Below are positions 11,341 to 22,895 of a stretch of DNA of 64,000 nt, one piece after another (position 1 is the stretch's first letter; every line of letters begins with the position of its first letter). This DNA comes from Saussurea involucrata. Taxonomy: Eukaryota; Streptophyta; Magnoliopsida; Asterales; Asteraceae. The notes under the pieces were generated by a model, which saw only the letters and a program-made list of their open reading frames with translations, had not been told where the DNA came from and ran no database searches. Position numbers and translations under genes: made by a program. The stretch lies in contig CM066319.1 in the NCBI GenBank assembly GCA_033807775.1, positions 141,038,983 to 141,102,982 on the forward strand, read 5' to 3'.

Positions 11341-12590
11341 GTTAACAGTCGTTCCTTCATCGAGGTTATCAACATCGAGTCGTTCATCTTCGTCGTATGA
11401 TGATAGATAACATATACTAACTTCATTATTGGTACTTGCCGACGACGGTAGTCCTTCAGAGATTTCGTTTTCTTCGAGATTTTCTTCTACGAACGGGAGC
11501 TTCGCCTCTAGGTCCGATTTGTCTTGAATTCTATCAATACTATCTAAGTAGTCCTTCAAACAAACGCAACATTCCACGGACTTCGGGGTTAATCTTGTCC
11601 GACGTTCGGAAATGATCCTGTCACTAAGAGAAAAAGGCGGACTCTGAAGCTACGGTACTAGCTTGGATTGTTAGTATATCACGGGCCATAGTTGCCAAAA
11701 CCGGAAATACTTGCTTGTTTTCCCGCCATTCTAATATAATTAAGTCTTCAAAATCGATGTTTGTATCCCAAGCCTATCTACTATTAATGTAAATTTGTAA
11801 CTCATCGAGATCATTTTCATATATGCCTTTTTACTTGATTCATTTTGCACCTCGTTTATTAAAGAGGTCATATAGTCTTTCCGGTCTTTTTTACTTGATT
11901 CATTTTGCACCTCGTTTGTTAAATTATAAAAATTAGGTGTTTTTCTAATAATTGTAATTGACGTTCACCCGAATGTGGCGCACCAAACGGTTCAAACGTG
12001 ATTACACGTTTGACTAATTGCCACTCATTCATCCAAGTTGCCATTATACATATATAAGAAGTTGGCAACCCGTGTGGTGCGCTCCACACATCACAAGTTA
12101 AAGAAACGTTGTTAGACATTTGAGAAAACGTGTCTCGCATTTCATTTTTAACGTTTTTCCACACTTGTAGTGTATCATGTTTAAGAGTTTGACGACTTAC
12201 CGTTGGTAGCGAGGTTGTAGACACTTTTGGATCATCTTAGTCATGAGAGGATTGTTGAAATGTCCAAACGACAACCCCATTTGAATGACACATTTAGTTG
12301 TCAATTCTCAGGTCAACATGACATCATACGACCATGTTTGACCATGATTGTCAAGTATGGGTTGAGTTGAATCACCTCCGGACTTCAAAGATGGGCACGC
12401 TTTTGCGGTGTGCCTCTTTAACGTTGAGTTTCCCGTGGTCGTCAAGAGAGCTTTGCATAATTTGCATTGTGCCTTTTTTTTCCCCGTTTGTGAGAATCAC
12501 CATATTATAAGCATTCCAAATATCGGATTTTCATCCGTGTGCTGCAATAATTTCTCTAATTTGTTTGTTTGATGCATCATCGCCGACCAT
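11341..12590 (-). pseudogene. hAT transposase pseudogene (BED finger, RICESLEEPER-like)
   Basis: Pieces of one transposase lie in order on the minus strand. An N-terminus starts at ATG 12590. A BED-type finger (CKLCKALLTTTGNSTLK, then H and C) lies around 12380-12480. The catalytic-domain segment with SLTCDVWSAPHG is at 11919-12224. The C-terminal dimerisation domain (MARDILTIQASTVASESAF, then PKSVECCVCLKDYLD) is at 11335-11740. Frames change between pieces, there is an in-frame TAG near 11776, and a frameshift follows SESAF. The middle of the protein is missing. No terminal inverted repeats were identified. Confidence 0.75.
11828..11917. repeat. 30-bp direct repeat, 60 bp apart, inside hAT pseudogene
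   Basis: TTTTTACTTGATTCATTTTG plus CACCTCGTTT occurs at 11828-11857 and again at 11888-11917. It looks like a local duplication that arose after the transposase died. Confidence 0.8.
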
Positions 12591-13183
12591 TCTGAGTGAA
12601 AGATGGAAGAATTGAGAGATTGAGAAGTTGTGAAAAACGAACACGAGGTAGCAAGAAATCGAGAATTGCGTTTTGTAACTTGGTATGTAACACCATACAC
12701 CAACTATTCTATTTATAGTGTGAGGAATGCTTAAAAAGAAGAAGAAAACGACTATTTTTTTCACAAAAAACGGTCATAACACCATTAATAAACGGCTCTT
12801 TTTTGAAATGCAAACGGGTCGGGGCAGCCTTGGGTCTGGGCCTCAATCGGGCTTTGTATTGACTAAAAAGGTTTATTTAGAAGGTTTGATGGAACCGTAG
12901 AAGTAGTGTGATTTTTAATTGGAAAAACAAGTCATGAAAAAACTTGGCTTTCAACCTAAAACTTCTAAAAACTTAAGAAATAAATCATTTTCTATATTAT
13001 CAAATTACTACAAAAAAGTCATTTATAGCCGACAAATTGAACCTAAAAAAATATTTCCAAAGTAAACGATGAGTTGTCAAGAAAATTGCGTTTGCAATTT
13101 CATAAGCCAATTAGAATACAATAAACATAAAACACAAATAAAAAACACAAATCCAATGGGGTATGAAATCCATATAAACCACC
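12591..13183. other. Intergenic, with a MITE-family remnant
   Basis: No gene is seen. Around 12885-13050 the text GTGATTTTTAATTGGAAAAAC...CATTTTCTATATTATCAAATTACTAC...TATAGCCGAC resembles the core of the MITE at 15644-16126 and the stretch at 18938-19110. The 3' UTR of the kinase gene probably occupies the right end. Confidence 0.5.
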
Positions 13184-16100
13184 CTAAAAGAAATCAATCT
13201 CTAAGTAGTCCCCGGACGGCTTCACATCCACTCCCCCAACTTTTTCCGGTGACGGTTTCGGGACATCCGGCGGCGTAGCGCAGCGGATCAACGCCCAATT
13301 CACGCTCTGAAAAAACGGATGTTGTTTAATCTCCGTTGCTCCTCTTCTATACGCCAACCGATTTTGCGGCTCTTTCACAAGCAACCCCCTAATCAAATCC
13401 CTCGCCGCAAAACTAACCGGCGGCGATTCCGGAAACCGCAGCGGTTCTCCGACCACATTGAACAAAGTCGCACGGTTTCCCGCCCCTTTGAACGGAGTTT
13501 TCCCAAACAAGAGCTCATATAGAAAAATCCCAAATGTCCACCAATCAACCGCACTCCCATGGCCTTCGCCTTTAATGATTTCCGGAGCCAAATACTCGTG
13601 GGTCCCAACAAACGACATGGACCGTGCGCTAGTGGGTTCGGCAATGAGCTCAGGAAGCGGTGAGACTTGATTGTAGATTTCGGTTTTGGGTTTGGGTTTC
13701 TTTTCTTTCTTGGGCTTGCTCATGAACCGGGGGACAAAGCATGACGGCTGGATGCAGGTGGTTTGAACCACACACGATGGTTCGATGCAAGACGGCTGGA
13801 CACAGTAGCCGGAGTTTTTTGGTTCCACGGTCGAGTTCGTGGCTCGGACCAGTTTTGGGTTCACGACGCATCTCAAAGAGAGATCGAAGTCCGAGAGCAT
13901 TATGTGACCGTCTTCTCGCACCAACACGTTTTCCGGTTTCAGGTCTCTGTAAATGATCCCGAGCATATGCAAATACTCCATAGCCAGAAGAACTTCCGCC
14001 ACATAAAACCTGAAAAGAGATGGCTCGAAATTAACCGACGAAAAATGGAAATTTCAAAGATCGTAACTAATTGATGGTCAGCTAATAGCTAGATGACAAT
14101 GTAAATGACCTAAAAAAATTATAAGGAATATTCATGTAAAATATAAGGTATCTAAGGGGCTGTTTGTTTTTAACTTAATGAGCTTAATGGCATGTATGGC
14201 TTATTCGGTAAGCCATACATAACTGTTTGTTTGTGACTTAATGTACAATGTCATGACTTATTCGCTCAGCAGAAGGGGGTCAACTTATTCGCCCAGCTGT
14301 CCCCTTTTCCAAGCCTTACCCTTCTCTTTCAAAATACCTAATTTTAAAATAGACACTCTCTCCCTTCTCTCTCAAGACATCTCTTCTCAAGATCTCCATC
14401 GACGGTATCTCCCCTGCCTCCTACCTCGTCCCTGCCTCCCTCCTCCTTCCTGCAACCCTTCGACGGTATCTCCCTGTTTGATTATGCAGATTTCGTCTCT
14501 TGATTCTGCAGATTTTTGCCCTTCTTCAATCATGTTGTTGGGTTTGATTATCTTCTTTGTCGACATTCAATCTTCTTGTTGGTTTTGATATTTTTTAACT
14601 GAGATTCAATTTTGTTGTTGGGTTTGATATGATGTTGTTTAATTAATTATTGTTGGGTTTGACGTTCTTCGACGACCCAATGTGTATTATTGGGTTTGAT
14701 GCTCTTCTCTAATCCACTGGATAGTAGGGTTGATGTTCTTCTCTAATCCACTGGGTAGTAGGGTTGATGGTTCAAGTTGATTTCTTAAAACCTGGTGTTT
14801 GAAGATCAACAGTAGGTGGGATGTCAAATGGCATCAAGTGTTTGATAAAATGGTGCAAAAATATGGGTTATTGGTGGTTGATTTAAAGATTCATCTTCTT
14901 GGTGGTTTTTAGATGTTTTATTGGATTTGTATTTAGATTATGATGTTTGGTGATCAATAAAACAAAAACAAATAGAAGGGTAAAATGGTCATTGTTCATA
15001 CAGTTTATTCAGCACAACAAACAAACAACAATTTTATTAATACAGACAGACAACTTTATACACACAGCTAACTTTATCCATACAGGACTTAATGAAAAAC
15101 CAACCAAACAGCCCCTAACTGAAATAAAGTGAAAAACTAGCTGATATAAACCGGACGAAAGTGTAAAATGACCAAAAAGAAAAATATAAGGGGAATTTAT
15201 GTAAAATACAAGAGACATAAGAGCATCAGATTCTCTATAATTTCTCTAAAATAGAGAACCAAAAGTCAAAATCTCTAAATCAAATTATATTTCACTCCAA
15301 CAGATTCTCTATTTTAGATATTTCAACAATAATTATATTATTAAAATATTATAAACTTTATCATCCCAATGCACTTTTAAAAAAAATTATATAAAATGAT
15401 GATAGTTTAATCTTATTGATGGAAATTAATAAAATAATAATTTCACTTACCTCCCACCAAGTTTTAGAGAATTCTCTATTTTAGAGAACAAGATAGAGAA
15501 GCTGTTCGAGACAAATAGAGAATAAAACCTCCATTTTCTCTATTTTAGAGAAGCTGTTGGAGATGCTCTAACTGAAACAAATCTGAAAAAACCCTAAATA
15601 TGCTATCTGAAATAACTTTTCAAAATTAGGGTTGTCATGTTAACGGCGCGTTTGGTACGCATATTGGACTACACAGGTTTGGATGGGACGGGCGGGAGTG
15701 AGGTAGGCCGGTGAAAGAACTGTGCAATGTTTTAGGGTTTTGATTTCCGAAGGGTAGTTTAGTAATTTACCAATCCCGTCCCATTTTGTGGATTTTTGTT
15801 CCACCTCTTTTGGTGGGGTAAAAATGTCTCACTCAGTCATGTCTCTAATAGCAGTCTGAGGGCCTGTTTTGGTTGGTTTTCCATTAAGTCACTTAACTAG
15901 GCTGCTACAACGGTTTTTTCATAGATGGAAGGATCGTGTATTTTAATTGGGAGGGGCAGGTTTGGAAAAACGTGGCTTTCTTCATAAGGCTCCCCATTAA
16001 AAGTTTACTGCATAAGCCACTTTCTATATTATTAAACAAGTAGTATCAAACAGTCTTGTATAGCTGACCGAATAAGCTGTCAGTCCCATTAAGCTCATTA

Positions 16101-17191
16101 AGTTGTCAAACGTACCAAACGCACCATAAGAGAACTAAATCATTATACATGGAAAACATTTAGGAAGCGAACGAAAAGAGAAAAACGAACCTTGCCGCAT
16201 GCTCGGAAAAATACTTCCCGGGTTGCTTTTGTCTAAGCGCATGCAAATCTCCACCGGGGCAATACTCCATCACCAAACACGACAGTTTCTCGGTGTCGAA
16301 ATGAGTATACAAAGTCGGCAAAAACGGATGATCCAACGATTGCAAAATCTCTCGTTCCGTTTGCGCCCTCAAAAGCTTATTCCGACTCGCGAGAGCCGCT
16401 TTATCCATCACTTTCATCGCAAAATAGCTCCGCGTCCCAATTAACTCCGAAAGATAAACACTTCCAATATCTCCACATCCCAATCGCTTCAAATGCCGAA
16501 AATGCTTCATTTCCAACATCCCCGATTCATTCGTAGACCTCACGACCCGAATCGCTTCCCATCTCGAATCGTTTTGCTTATGCGGTTTGTAACTCGCGCT
16601 CGTGAAACTACCCGAACTACTTTCGTCACTAAGCTCACTCCCCGTACTTCCTCTATAAACGCTCGTTTTATTACTTTCCACAAAATCGCAAGAAACCCCA
16701 ACTTCGTTTTCGAGAGATTTTTCTATACTACTTGTGGATTCGCTTATTTCCGTGTTGGTAAAACTTTGTTTGGCTTCGGTGAAATTGGTAACGGAATATA
16801 AACTACTTTGTGGGCTCGGGCAAAACGTAATCTTTGATTCAGCATCGTCTATTGGCTCATCTATCGGCGGCTTAATGGCGGCTTTCGCTTCTAACGCCAT
16901 AATCTGTTTATGGAAGTATTCTTTTGCGGTTTGATCGAGCACAGTATTTGGTCCGATAATCTCCGATTTCGCTTTATTGGGCGTGAATTGATCTTTGTGA
17001 TTGTGATTGTGATCATAAGAGGTTTTATGAGATCGTTTAGAACTGCTACCGGGAGTGGGGCCAACTTCGGGGTGTTTTGATGGGTGGTGCGGTGGCCGGC
17101 GTTTTCCCGCCGGCGGCGGGTTGAACCCTACTAATGTCGCTGAGTTATGGCTAGTTGACAACGAACTGACTCCATCAACAAGCGAATCCAT
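13184..17191 (-). CDS. AGC-type Ser/Thr protein kinase, D6PK family (two coding exons)
   Basis: Coding exon 1 is 17191-16191 and exon 2 is 14009-13184. The donor GCAAG|GTTCG and acceptor TTTTCAG|GTTTTATG join in phase, giving 608 residues. The first ~230 residues are Ser-rich and low complexity. The kinase domain has the glycine loop LGCGDIGSV (~238), VAIK-type Lys260 in FAMK, catalytic YRDLKPEN (Asp356) and DFD in place of DFG (374-376). It also has the Cys/Lys-rich insertion before the activation segment (SFVGTHEYLAPEI) and a C-terminal EIDFF hydrophobic motif. DFD plus that insertion are hallmarks of plant AGCVIII kinases. D6PK members act at the plasma membrane and phosphorylate PIN auxin exporters; that role here is inferred from family. 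The ATG at 17191 was chosen because upstream in-frame codons lie in a probable 5' UTR intron. The exons look intact, so this is probably a working gene. Confidence 0.9.
14156..15115. mobile_element. Tourist-like MITE in kinase intron (960 bp)
   Basis: It starts GGGGCTGTTTGTTTTT and ends AACCAACCAAACAGCCCC, giving an imperfect terminal inverted repeat. TAA flanks both ends (14153-14155 and 15116-15118). A TAA duplication with a GGGGCTGTTTG terminus is typical of PIF/Harbinger-derived Tourist MITEs. No transposase is encoded. Confidence 0.8.
15221..15568. mobile_element. Tourist-like 'GAGCATC' MITE in kinase intron (348 bp)
   Basis: The termini are GAGCATCAGATTCTC and GCTGTTGGAGATGCTC, flanked by TAA at 15218-15220 and 15569-15571. 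The interior is AT-rich, with TTCTCTA(AAAT)AGAGAA inverted words allowing a long foldback. Confidence 0.8.
15644..16126. mobile_element. Tourist-like MITE in kinase intron (483 bp)
   Basis: The terminal inverted repeats CGGCGCGTTTGGTACG and CGTACCAAACGCACCA are flanked by TAA at 15641-15643 and 16127-16129. Its core (TTTTAATTGGGAGG...CACTTTCTATATTATTAAAC...TATAGCTGACCG) recurs in decayed form at 12885-13050 and 18938-19110. Confidence 0.75.
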
Positions 17192-17201
17192 TCGAATCAA
17201 T

Positions 17202-17525
17202 CTGTCATAAATCAAATTAAGCAAAATTAAAACCCTAAAACAGATTAAACTTTCTAGGAATTGAATCAATCTACTCGACATTTCTAGATTAACCCAAAAA
17301 TTACCAATTTGGGGAAGAACATAATCCCGAAATCGATATTGACATAAATCCAACAAATTGGTCCAAATCTCGCTGCAAATTCGTTAACACTAAACCCAAA
17401 TTGAAAGATTTATGAACATAACAATGAACTACAAACAATGATTAGAAAATATATGAATCCAAATTCTGAATTGGGGGTTTTCGTATCATTCATTCAAATT
17501 CCGAATTCGTTAGCAATGAACATAC
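17202..17525 (-). other. Probable 5' UTR intron of the kinase gene
   Basis: On the minus strand a donor GTCAG|GTATGTTC at 17526/17525 and an acceptor TTATGACAG|ATTGATTCGA at 17202/17201 bracket a 324-bp T-rich segment. It ends ten bases before the kinase ATG. 5' UTR introns are common in plant genes. This is predicted from splice consensus only. Confidence 0.55.
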
Positions 17526-17997
17526 CTGACTACAGATTCATAACGGTTCGACGAAATCGAAAGTACAGAAGTGAAGTTGGGCTGCTTTCTACAGATCCAA
17601 TCGATTTAGAGAGAGAATCACAAATGTGTAAATTGGAATTTGGGGATAATTGTTTAGGGTTAGTCTAGTCTTTATCTTGTGTTTTTCTTTTTCTTAAAGG
17701 AATCAAAGAATTTGCTTCCCTTCTCTCCCTTTTCTCTTTGTACGCAAGAAGTTCACAAAGCAAACAAGGCAGGTGAGAAGCCGTCTTTATTTTCAGAAAT
17801 TTACAGTTTGCCCCCTTTATGTTCTCTTATATTCCGACAACAGTCCCTCATGTTTTTTCAAGCCTTTTATCGGGTTTCCAATTGAGTACTTTGTAATCAC
17901 CAAGTTGTCACATAAACCTTTGTGAGTTCCAATTTCTTTCTACAAGTTACAAGTAATTAATGGTCATGAATATAGGCACCTCTTCAAATAAGAAAAC
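17526..17997 (-). other. Kinase 5' UTR exon and promoter region
   Basis: The leader upstream of the donor is rich in GAGAGA on the gene strand (17600-17760 is CT-rich on plus). Such Y-patch/GAGA stretches are frequent in plant promoters. I could not place a TATA box with confidence. Confidence 0.35.
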
Positions 17998-18000
17998 TAA

Positions 18001-18259
18001 GGGATGGTTTATTAAATGTTTATTCGGTAATTGTTTATCGGGTCATTTACTTAATAAAAATGACAAAGGTCGAGAACCTCACTGGTAAGAGTGATAAACT
18101 GATAATAGAAATGGATAATCTTACCTGATAATTGCTCACCCAATAAATTGTTGCATAAGGTATCATTTTGACGGACTTCAATCTTACCTAGTAAAATAAC
18201 TTATAATATTTAATTTTACCAGTAACCACTTACTGGGCAAGCGTTTGGGTAAACAACCA
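18001..18259. mobile_element. Short Tourist-like MITE (259 bp)
   Basis: It starts GGGATGGTTTATTAAATG and ends GGGTAAACAACCA, flanked by TAA at 17998-18000 and 18260-18262. The termini match only in part. Internal copies of GGTAATTG and TTACTGGGC words face each other. The call rests mostly on the TAA duplication and foldback layout. Confidence 0.5.
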
Positions 18260-19397
18260 TAAATATCGTGAGATAGTAAGGAAAAAAAGGTTACAAAAAA
18301 TTAATATGTGAATCATTGAAAAAATCATTTGCACATACATGTATGACCCATATGAATAATTTGTAACGTCGATTCACATATGCATTTTTAAATGGATTTT
18401 TCAATGATTCAGATATGAACATTCTCTTAACTAGTTAACCTTATGTTCTTGTTTTTTCACGGTATTTAGTCTTCTTATTTGAACTCACTTGCAATTTTGT
18501 ACATCGGTTTTAATCAATTGTAGCATATTTTCACTTCAAGTCTAATTGGTTGAATCATGTTACAAAAGGTCATAGTATTTTTAACATGTATTATTTTCAA
18601 TTAATTTAAGTATTGTGTAATGAACTCATTGAATTTATGTCATTTATATTATTTTATATAAGTCGTAATTTTTTTTTGTTATTTCGAAGATTTTTCAAGC
18701 AATTAATGTTTATATAACATTTATGTTGATAAAAGGTTAAAATGGTATTTTTTTTGTTATTCAGACTAATGATCGTGTCAAAAAATCAAATAACAACTTA
18801 TCTTAATTTATCCAAATAAATTAATGTTAAATACATCTTCATAAATACATTATTAGTTGATATTTAATTGATTTTCCATTATATCATGTGTAATAAAGTT
18901 GTTTATGTGTACTTTTGTTAGGGTTTTCATATATGCTAGAACCGTGTTTTTAATTGGATGTGACAAGTTTGGAAGAAGAAAAATGAATTTGTTTTTTCGC
19001 GTAAAACTCCCTCTTAAACTTTAATGAACTATGTCACTTTCTATATCATTAAATTACTACCAAAGAATCAAATATAGCCAACCATACAAATTAGAAATCT
19101 TAATTAAGCTCCTAAAAACCATACCTTTAATAGAAAAAAAAATAAAAAACAATCCCTTACTTGTTTTTTTATCAATATATTTTATCCATGTTTATATTGT
19201 CTTTATTAATTATATTTTATTCTATATATATATATCGAAGTAAATTGACTGAAAATAATTTATATGCATTTAAACCCTTCTTAAAAAAGCATACATCTAA
19301 TGCCTTTAATAGGTTATCAAGTATCGACCCATTTAGCATTTCATTCGTTTCTGTGTAATTAATAGGTTTTTTTTTAAAAATAGACTAGTATAACTAA
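18260..19397. other. AT-rich intergenic DNA with a MITE remnant
   Basis: No gene is visible. At 18938-19110 the text resembles the MITE core at 15920-16080 (GTGTTTTTAATTGGATG...CACTTTCTATATCATTAAATTACTACC...ATATAGCCAACC). The rest is AT-rich with short (TA)n runs near 19223. Confidence 0.5.
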
Positions 19398-19408
19398 TAA
19401 TATTTAAA

Positions 19409-19644
19409 AAAAAAATTGAAAGGCAATTTCATTTCGGGAGTATCCTGGACTTAGCCAGATTAATCCCCCTTCGACCCGGCCATGATTCGGCCCACGACCC
19501 GGCCCAAACAGCAGGCCCACGATTCGCCCCTTGATTCGGGGATACCTCCGCATGATCACCACGGGGTTCGAACCCAGGTAGTAAGGGCTTCCACCACTTA
19601 CCCTCCCAGGATGTTACCAAACCACTGGGCTACAACATCTTTGG
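19409..19644 (-). mobile_element. tRNA-derived SINE ending in poly(T), 11-bp TSD
   Basis: On the minus strand it begins CCAAAGATGTTGTAGCCCAG. It has an A box (TAGCCCAGTGG), a B box (GGTTCGAACCC) and a tRNA-unrelated GC-rich body, and it ends in a T run (CAATTTTTTTTT). The direct repeats TAATATTTAAA at 19398-19408 and 19645-19655 flank it exactly. Poly(T)-ended SINEs of the Au type are known in plants; I cannot name the family. Confidence 0.8.
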
Positions 19645-19645
19645 T

Positions 19646-20067
19646 AATATTTAAAATATATCGGTTAAAATCAAATAATCACTTGAAATAAGGTTCAATA
19701 ATTCTTTTAATTGTTTCTCCAATCAATTATTTTAACCATAAAATATCATAAAATCAATAATAGTTATACAAAATAAATAATGTAAACCTAATTATTATGA
19801 TTCTAAATAATAAGTAGTACTAACCAATTTCGTATGGCATTCATTTGGGTGTATTTAATGGGGTTTTTGATCTGTTTTTTTTTTAAATTGATTGTTACAA
19901 CCGACAATCTTTTGAATATACGGCTAAAATCAAATAATCAATTGGAATAAAGTTCAATAACTTTACAGACACCGCTAAAAAAATCGGTTTTGTTTAACAA
20001 CTTTTTAATAGTTGTACAAAATAAATAATGTAAACCTAGTCATTACGGTTCTAAATAACAAGGGCGT
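19646..20067. repeat. Diverged tandem duplication, AT-rich
   Basis: Two parts recur about 250 bp apart. TTAAAATCAAATAATCACTT (19667) returns as CTAAAATCAAATAATCAATT (19923). ATACAAAATAAATAATGTAA (19766) returns as GTACAAAATAAATAATGTAA (20016). Both copies are followed by CCTA and a similar tail. No gene is present. Confidence 0.6.
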
Positions 20068-20158
20068 CTATCATATATTCTTTAAGAATAGACAAAATGA
20101 AGATTTTAAGGTTTTTGCTTCAATAGATTCTACAAATCATTTCTTCAAAATGGGGTAA

Positions 20159-21958
20159 GGCCATGAGTAGCGCAAGCCCTCAATGCCACATCAGCGCCAC
20201 ATTAGCTTTTCTCCTAACCCTCTCCTCAAGCCCTAAAGACCCGTAGCGCAAGCCCTCTTGCCACCTCATTTTTTTTAATTCTTTTATTTATACATTTAAT
20301 TATTTAACAACATAAAAATATTTATATATTTTTTAATAAATAAAAATAAGATAAATAATAAAAATAAAAATTCATATCATTCATTAAAAATAAAAATTAC
20401 AAAATAAATTTAAAAATCTACTCGTCGTCATTGTTGGGAACTTGGATATGCCAAATATGTTCGACCAAATCCGACCGAAGGTTATTATGAGTGCCCCGGT
20501 TTTTGACTTCTCGAACATTTGCCGCGCGTTGTTCCTCACTGATTTGGGTTTCGATATCATCCGTGAAAAGGTCGTTTTCATCGCCACCACAAATAGCATG
20601 GTATTCGTCTTCGAGTATCATATTGTGTAATATGACACAAGCGTACATAATGTTTGCCAATCTTGTCGGTTCCCATCCGCGTGCCGGGTTATGAAGTATA
20701 TGCCAACGTTGTTTAAGCACGACAAAAGCTCGTTCAACATCTTTACGTGCCGATTCTTGCGCGGACTTGAACTTTTGTCGTTTAGGGTCATGTGGGCACG
20801 TAAATGATTTTACGAAAGTAGCCCATTCCGGATATATCCCATCCGCTAGATAATATCCGTGCTCGTAGGTGGCTCCATTCACCTCAAAAGGACAGTCAGG
20901 TGCTTTTCCATCATATACATCGTTCAAGATGGGCGACTGATTGAGAACATTGATGTCGTTGTTGGAACCGGCAACACCAAAGTATGCGTGCCAGATCCAT
21001 AGATCTTGAGAGGCCACTGCTTCTAGCATGATTGTCGGGTGCTCATGATCACCTCTCATGAATTGACCTCGCCATGCTACCGGACAATTTGCCCACGCCC
21101 AATGAGTACAGTCTATGCTTCCGAGCATGCCGGGAAATCCGTGTTTAGCTTCATGCGCGGCGTACAACTTCTGAATATCAATAAAAGTAGGCTTGCGTAA
21201 TTTTTTTTGACCATACAGTTCAATAATACCTGTGCAGAATGCGTCCATACGCCAATTGCCGAATAGCGGAAATACACTTTTGTATCGGAGAAAAACCTTG
21301 TTTGCGTCTGCCGTCCAACCGAAGTGTAAAATACGTATACTCTCCTTCTAAATCTTCAACTATTGGTTCGAATAGTTGTCTGCTCATCCTGAACCGCCGC
21401 CTAAACATATCTGGTGTATAAACCGGGTTGTTGCCAAAGTAGTCCCGTATAAGCCGCTCGTTTGCAGCTACTCAACCTCTTTCTATGTTCGCGGCCCTCT
21501 CTCTTGTTGACGATGAGGCGGTGCTACCATAAATCAATTGTGCAGCCTGTCGAAAAACTTTCCTTTGTAGATTCAACAACTCGTCGGTGTCTACGGATGA
21601 TGATGATGCGGTCGGTGAACCGGGTTGTGGCGAATCCATATTGTTTAAAATATAGAGAATGGAAGAGAATGAGAGAATGAGAGAGTTGTTTTGTATGAAA
21701 AATAAAATGGGTTTTAGGATTATATATATAGTGTGATTAAATTGGAAATCTTTTTTTTATAAAAGTAGCCGTTGCAACGGCTTTATTTTTAATTTATTTA
21801 TAAAAAAACAAAAAAAAACAAATAACACTCGGGTTTCTCGGGTTTTCAAACCCGCTACCCGAGCCCGAGCCTCAAGCCCGCAAGGGGTGTACCACAGCCC
21901 TGCGGAGCCCGAGCCCGACCTCAAGCCCGACCTCAAGCCCGCAGCGGTACTCTTGGCC
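20159..21958 (-). mobile_element. PIF/Harbinger DNA transposon (1.8 kb)
   Basis: The termini GGCCATGAGTAGCGC and GCGGTACTCTTGGCC are imperfect inverted repeats flanked by TAA at 20156-20158 and 21959-21961. The element encloses a Harbinger transposase on the minus strand. Both subterminal regions are rich in GCCC(T/G)CAAGCCC words. The Myb-like second ORF of autonomous Harbingers is absent, so this copy is non-autonomous as well as mutated. Confidence 0.85.
20418..21639 (-). pseudogene. Harbinger transposase (HARBI1-like, DDE_Tnp_4), broken
   Basis: The start at ATG 21639 gives MDSPQPGSPTASSSS. A TGA stop lies at codon 56 (21472-21474). The frame then carries MFRRRFRMSRQLFEPIVEDL to AYG near 21250, where a short deletion changes frame. 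The catalytic part (20418-21248) is open and shows GSIDCTHW, GSNNDINVL and YYLADGIYP, carrying the usual acidic residues, then ERAFVVLK. These motifs identify the Harbinger nuclease family. The transposase may once have mobilised the TAA-flanked MITEs nearby, but the termini differ, so that is only a possibility. Confidence 0.85.
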
Positions 21959-21961
21959 TAA

Positions 21962-22895
21962 CAAGAAGAAAAAATGTAAAATTATTAAAAATTTGAAAAC
22001 TCTTTAAAATAATTAATTTTAGAAAATTTTGTTTTTTTAATTGTATTTGTATCAAAAAAATTTGATATTAGACCTTTAGAAAAATGACAATATTTGTTTA
22101 AATATATAAAATATTTAATGATATAATCAATGTTATATTTATCAATAATAAATTATTAAAATGAATATATATTTATTTTGAATATTTTTATGTTTAATTT
22201 GTTATATTGAAATCTAATTAAAATGTGATGAATATTAATCCATTTAGAGCATCTTCAACAAATTTCCCGTTATTTCTTCAAAATGGAGAAACAAAATCCA
22301 AAATCTCACAAAAAAAAATACATTCATCTCCAATAGTTTTTCCATTTTGGAGAATCCAACACTAATTAAAATATTTAAAATATTGCATTCATCTATTAAA
22401 ATATTATTTCTTTCTTTACATATTTATTTTCAAAATTTTCTATTGGTCCTCTCACTTTGTAATCATTTTTGGTGAAAAAAATCTTCTCTATCTAACTTTT
22501 TCCATTTTAAGGATAGTTTTAAAAAAAGCTGTTGTGCAAAATACTAACACAAAATTTTTATTTTCTTCATTTTAGGGAAATGCTCTCAGTTGTCCCGCGA
22601 AGAATCGGATTGAATTTTAAAAATTTAAGGTGTCAGAGACAGCTAAATGAGAGCAGTAAAAAATTGACACGTGTCGAAGTAGTATGTAAATTTTTGTAAG
22701 GACTGAAATTATAATAAAATTAATCACATGGGGTTTTATTGTTAAATTATTTAAGTGACCGCAAATAGTGCCGCCGTGCCACGTGAGCCACGTGCACCGG
22801 CTGTCTTTACCCGCTCGGCGCTTATTAATGTATTATTAACCGCCCGATAAACGACACCGTAAGTATTTTACACATCTTTGTTATTTTTAGATTAA
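21962..22895. other. AT-rich intergenic; possible 'AGAGCATC' MITE at 22246-22586
   Basis: No gene is seen. At 22246 AGAGCATCTTCAACAAATTTC and at 22575-22586 AGGGAAATGCTCT look like the ends of an 'agagcatcttcaaca' type MITE, though no clean TAA duplication was found. A G-box-like GCCACGTGAGCCACGTGCACC lies at 22776-22797. Confidence 0.45.

Noticed and set aside
19560..19644. Functional tRNA gene
   Set aside because: Boxes match, but the cloverleaf does not close and the body, T run and 11-bp duplications define a SINE.
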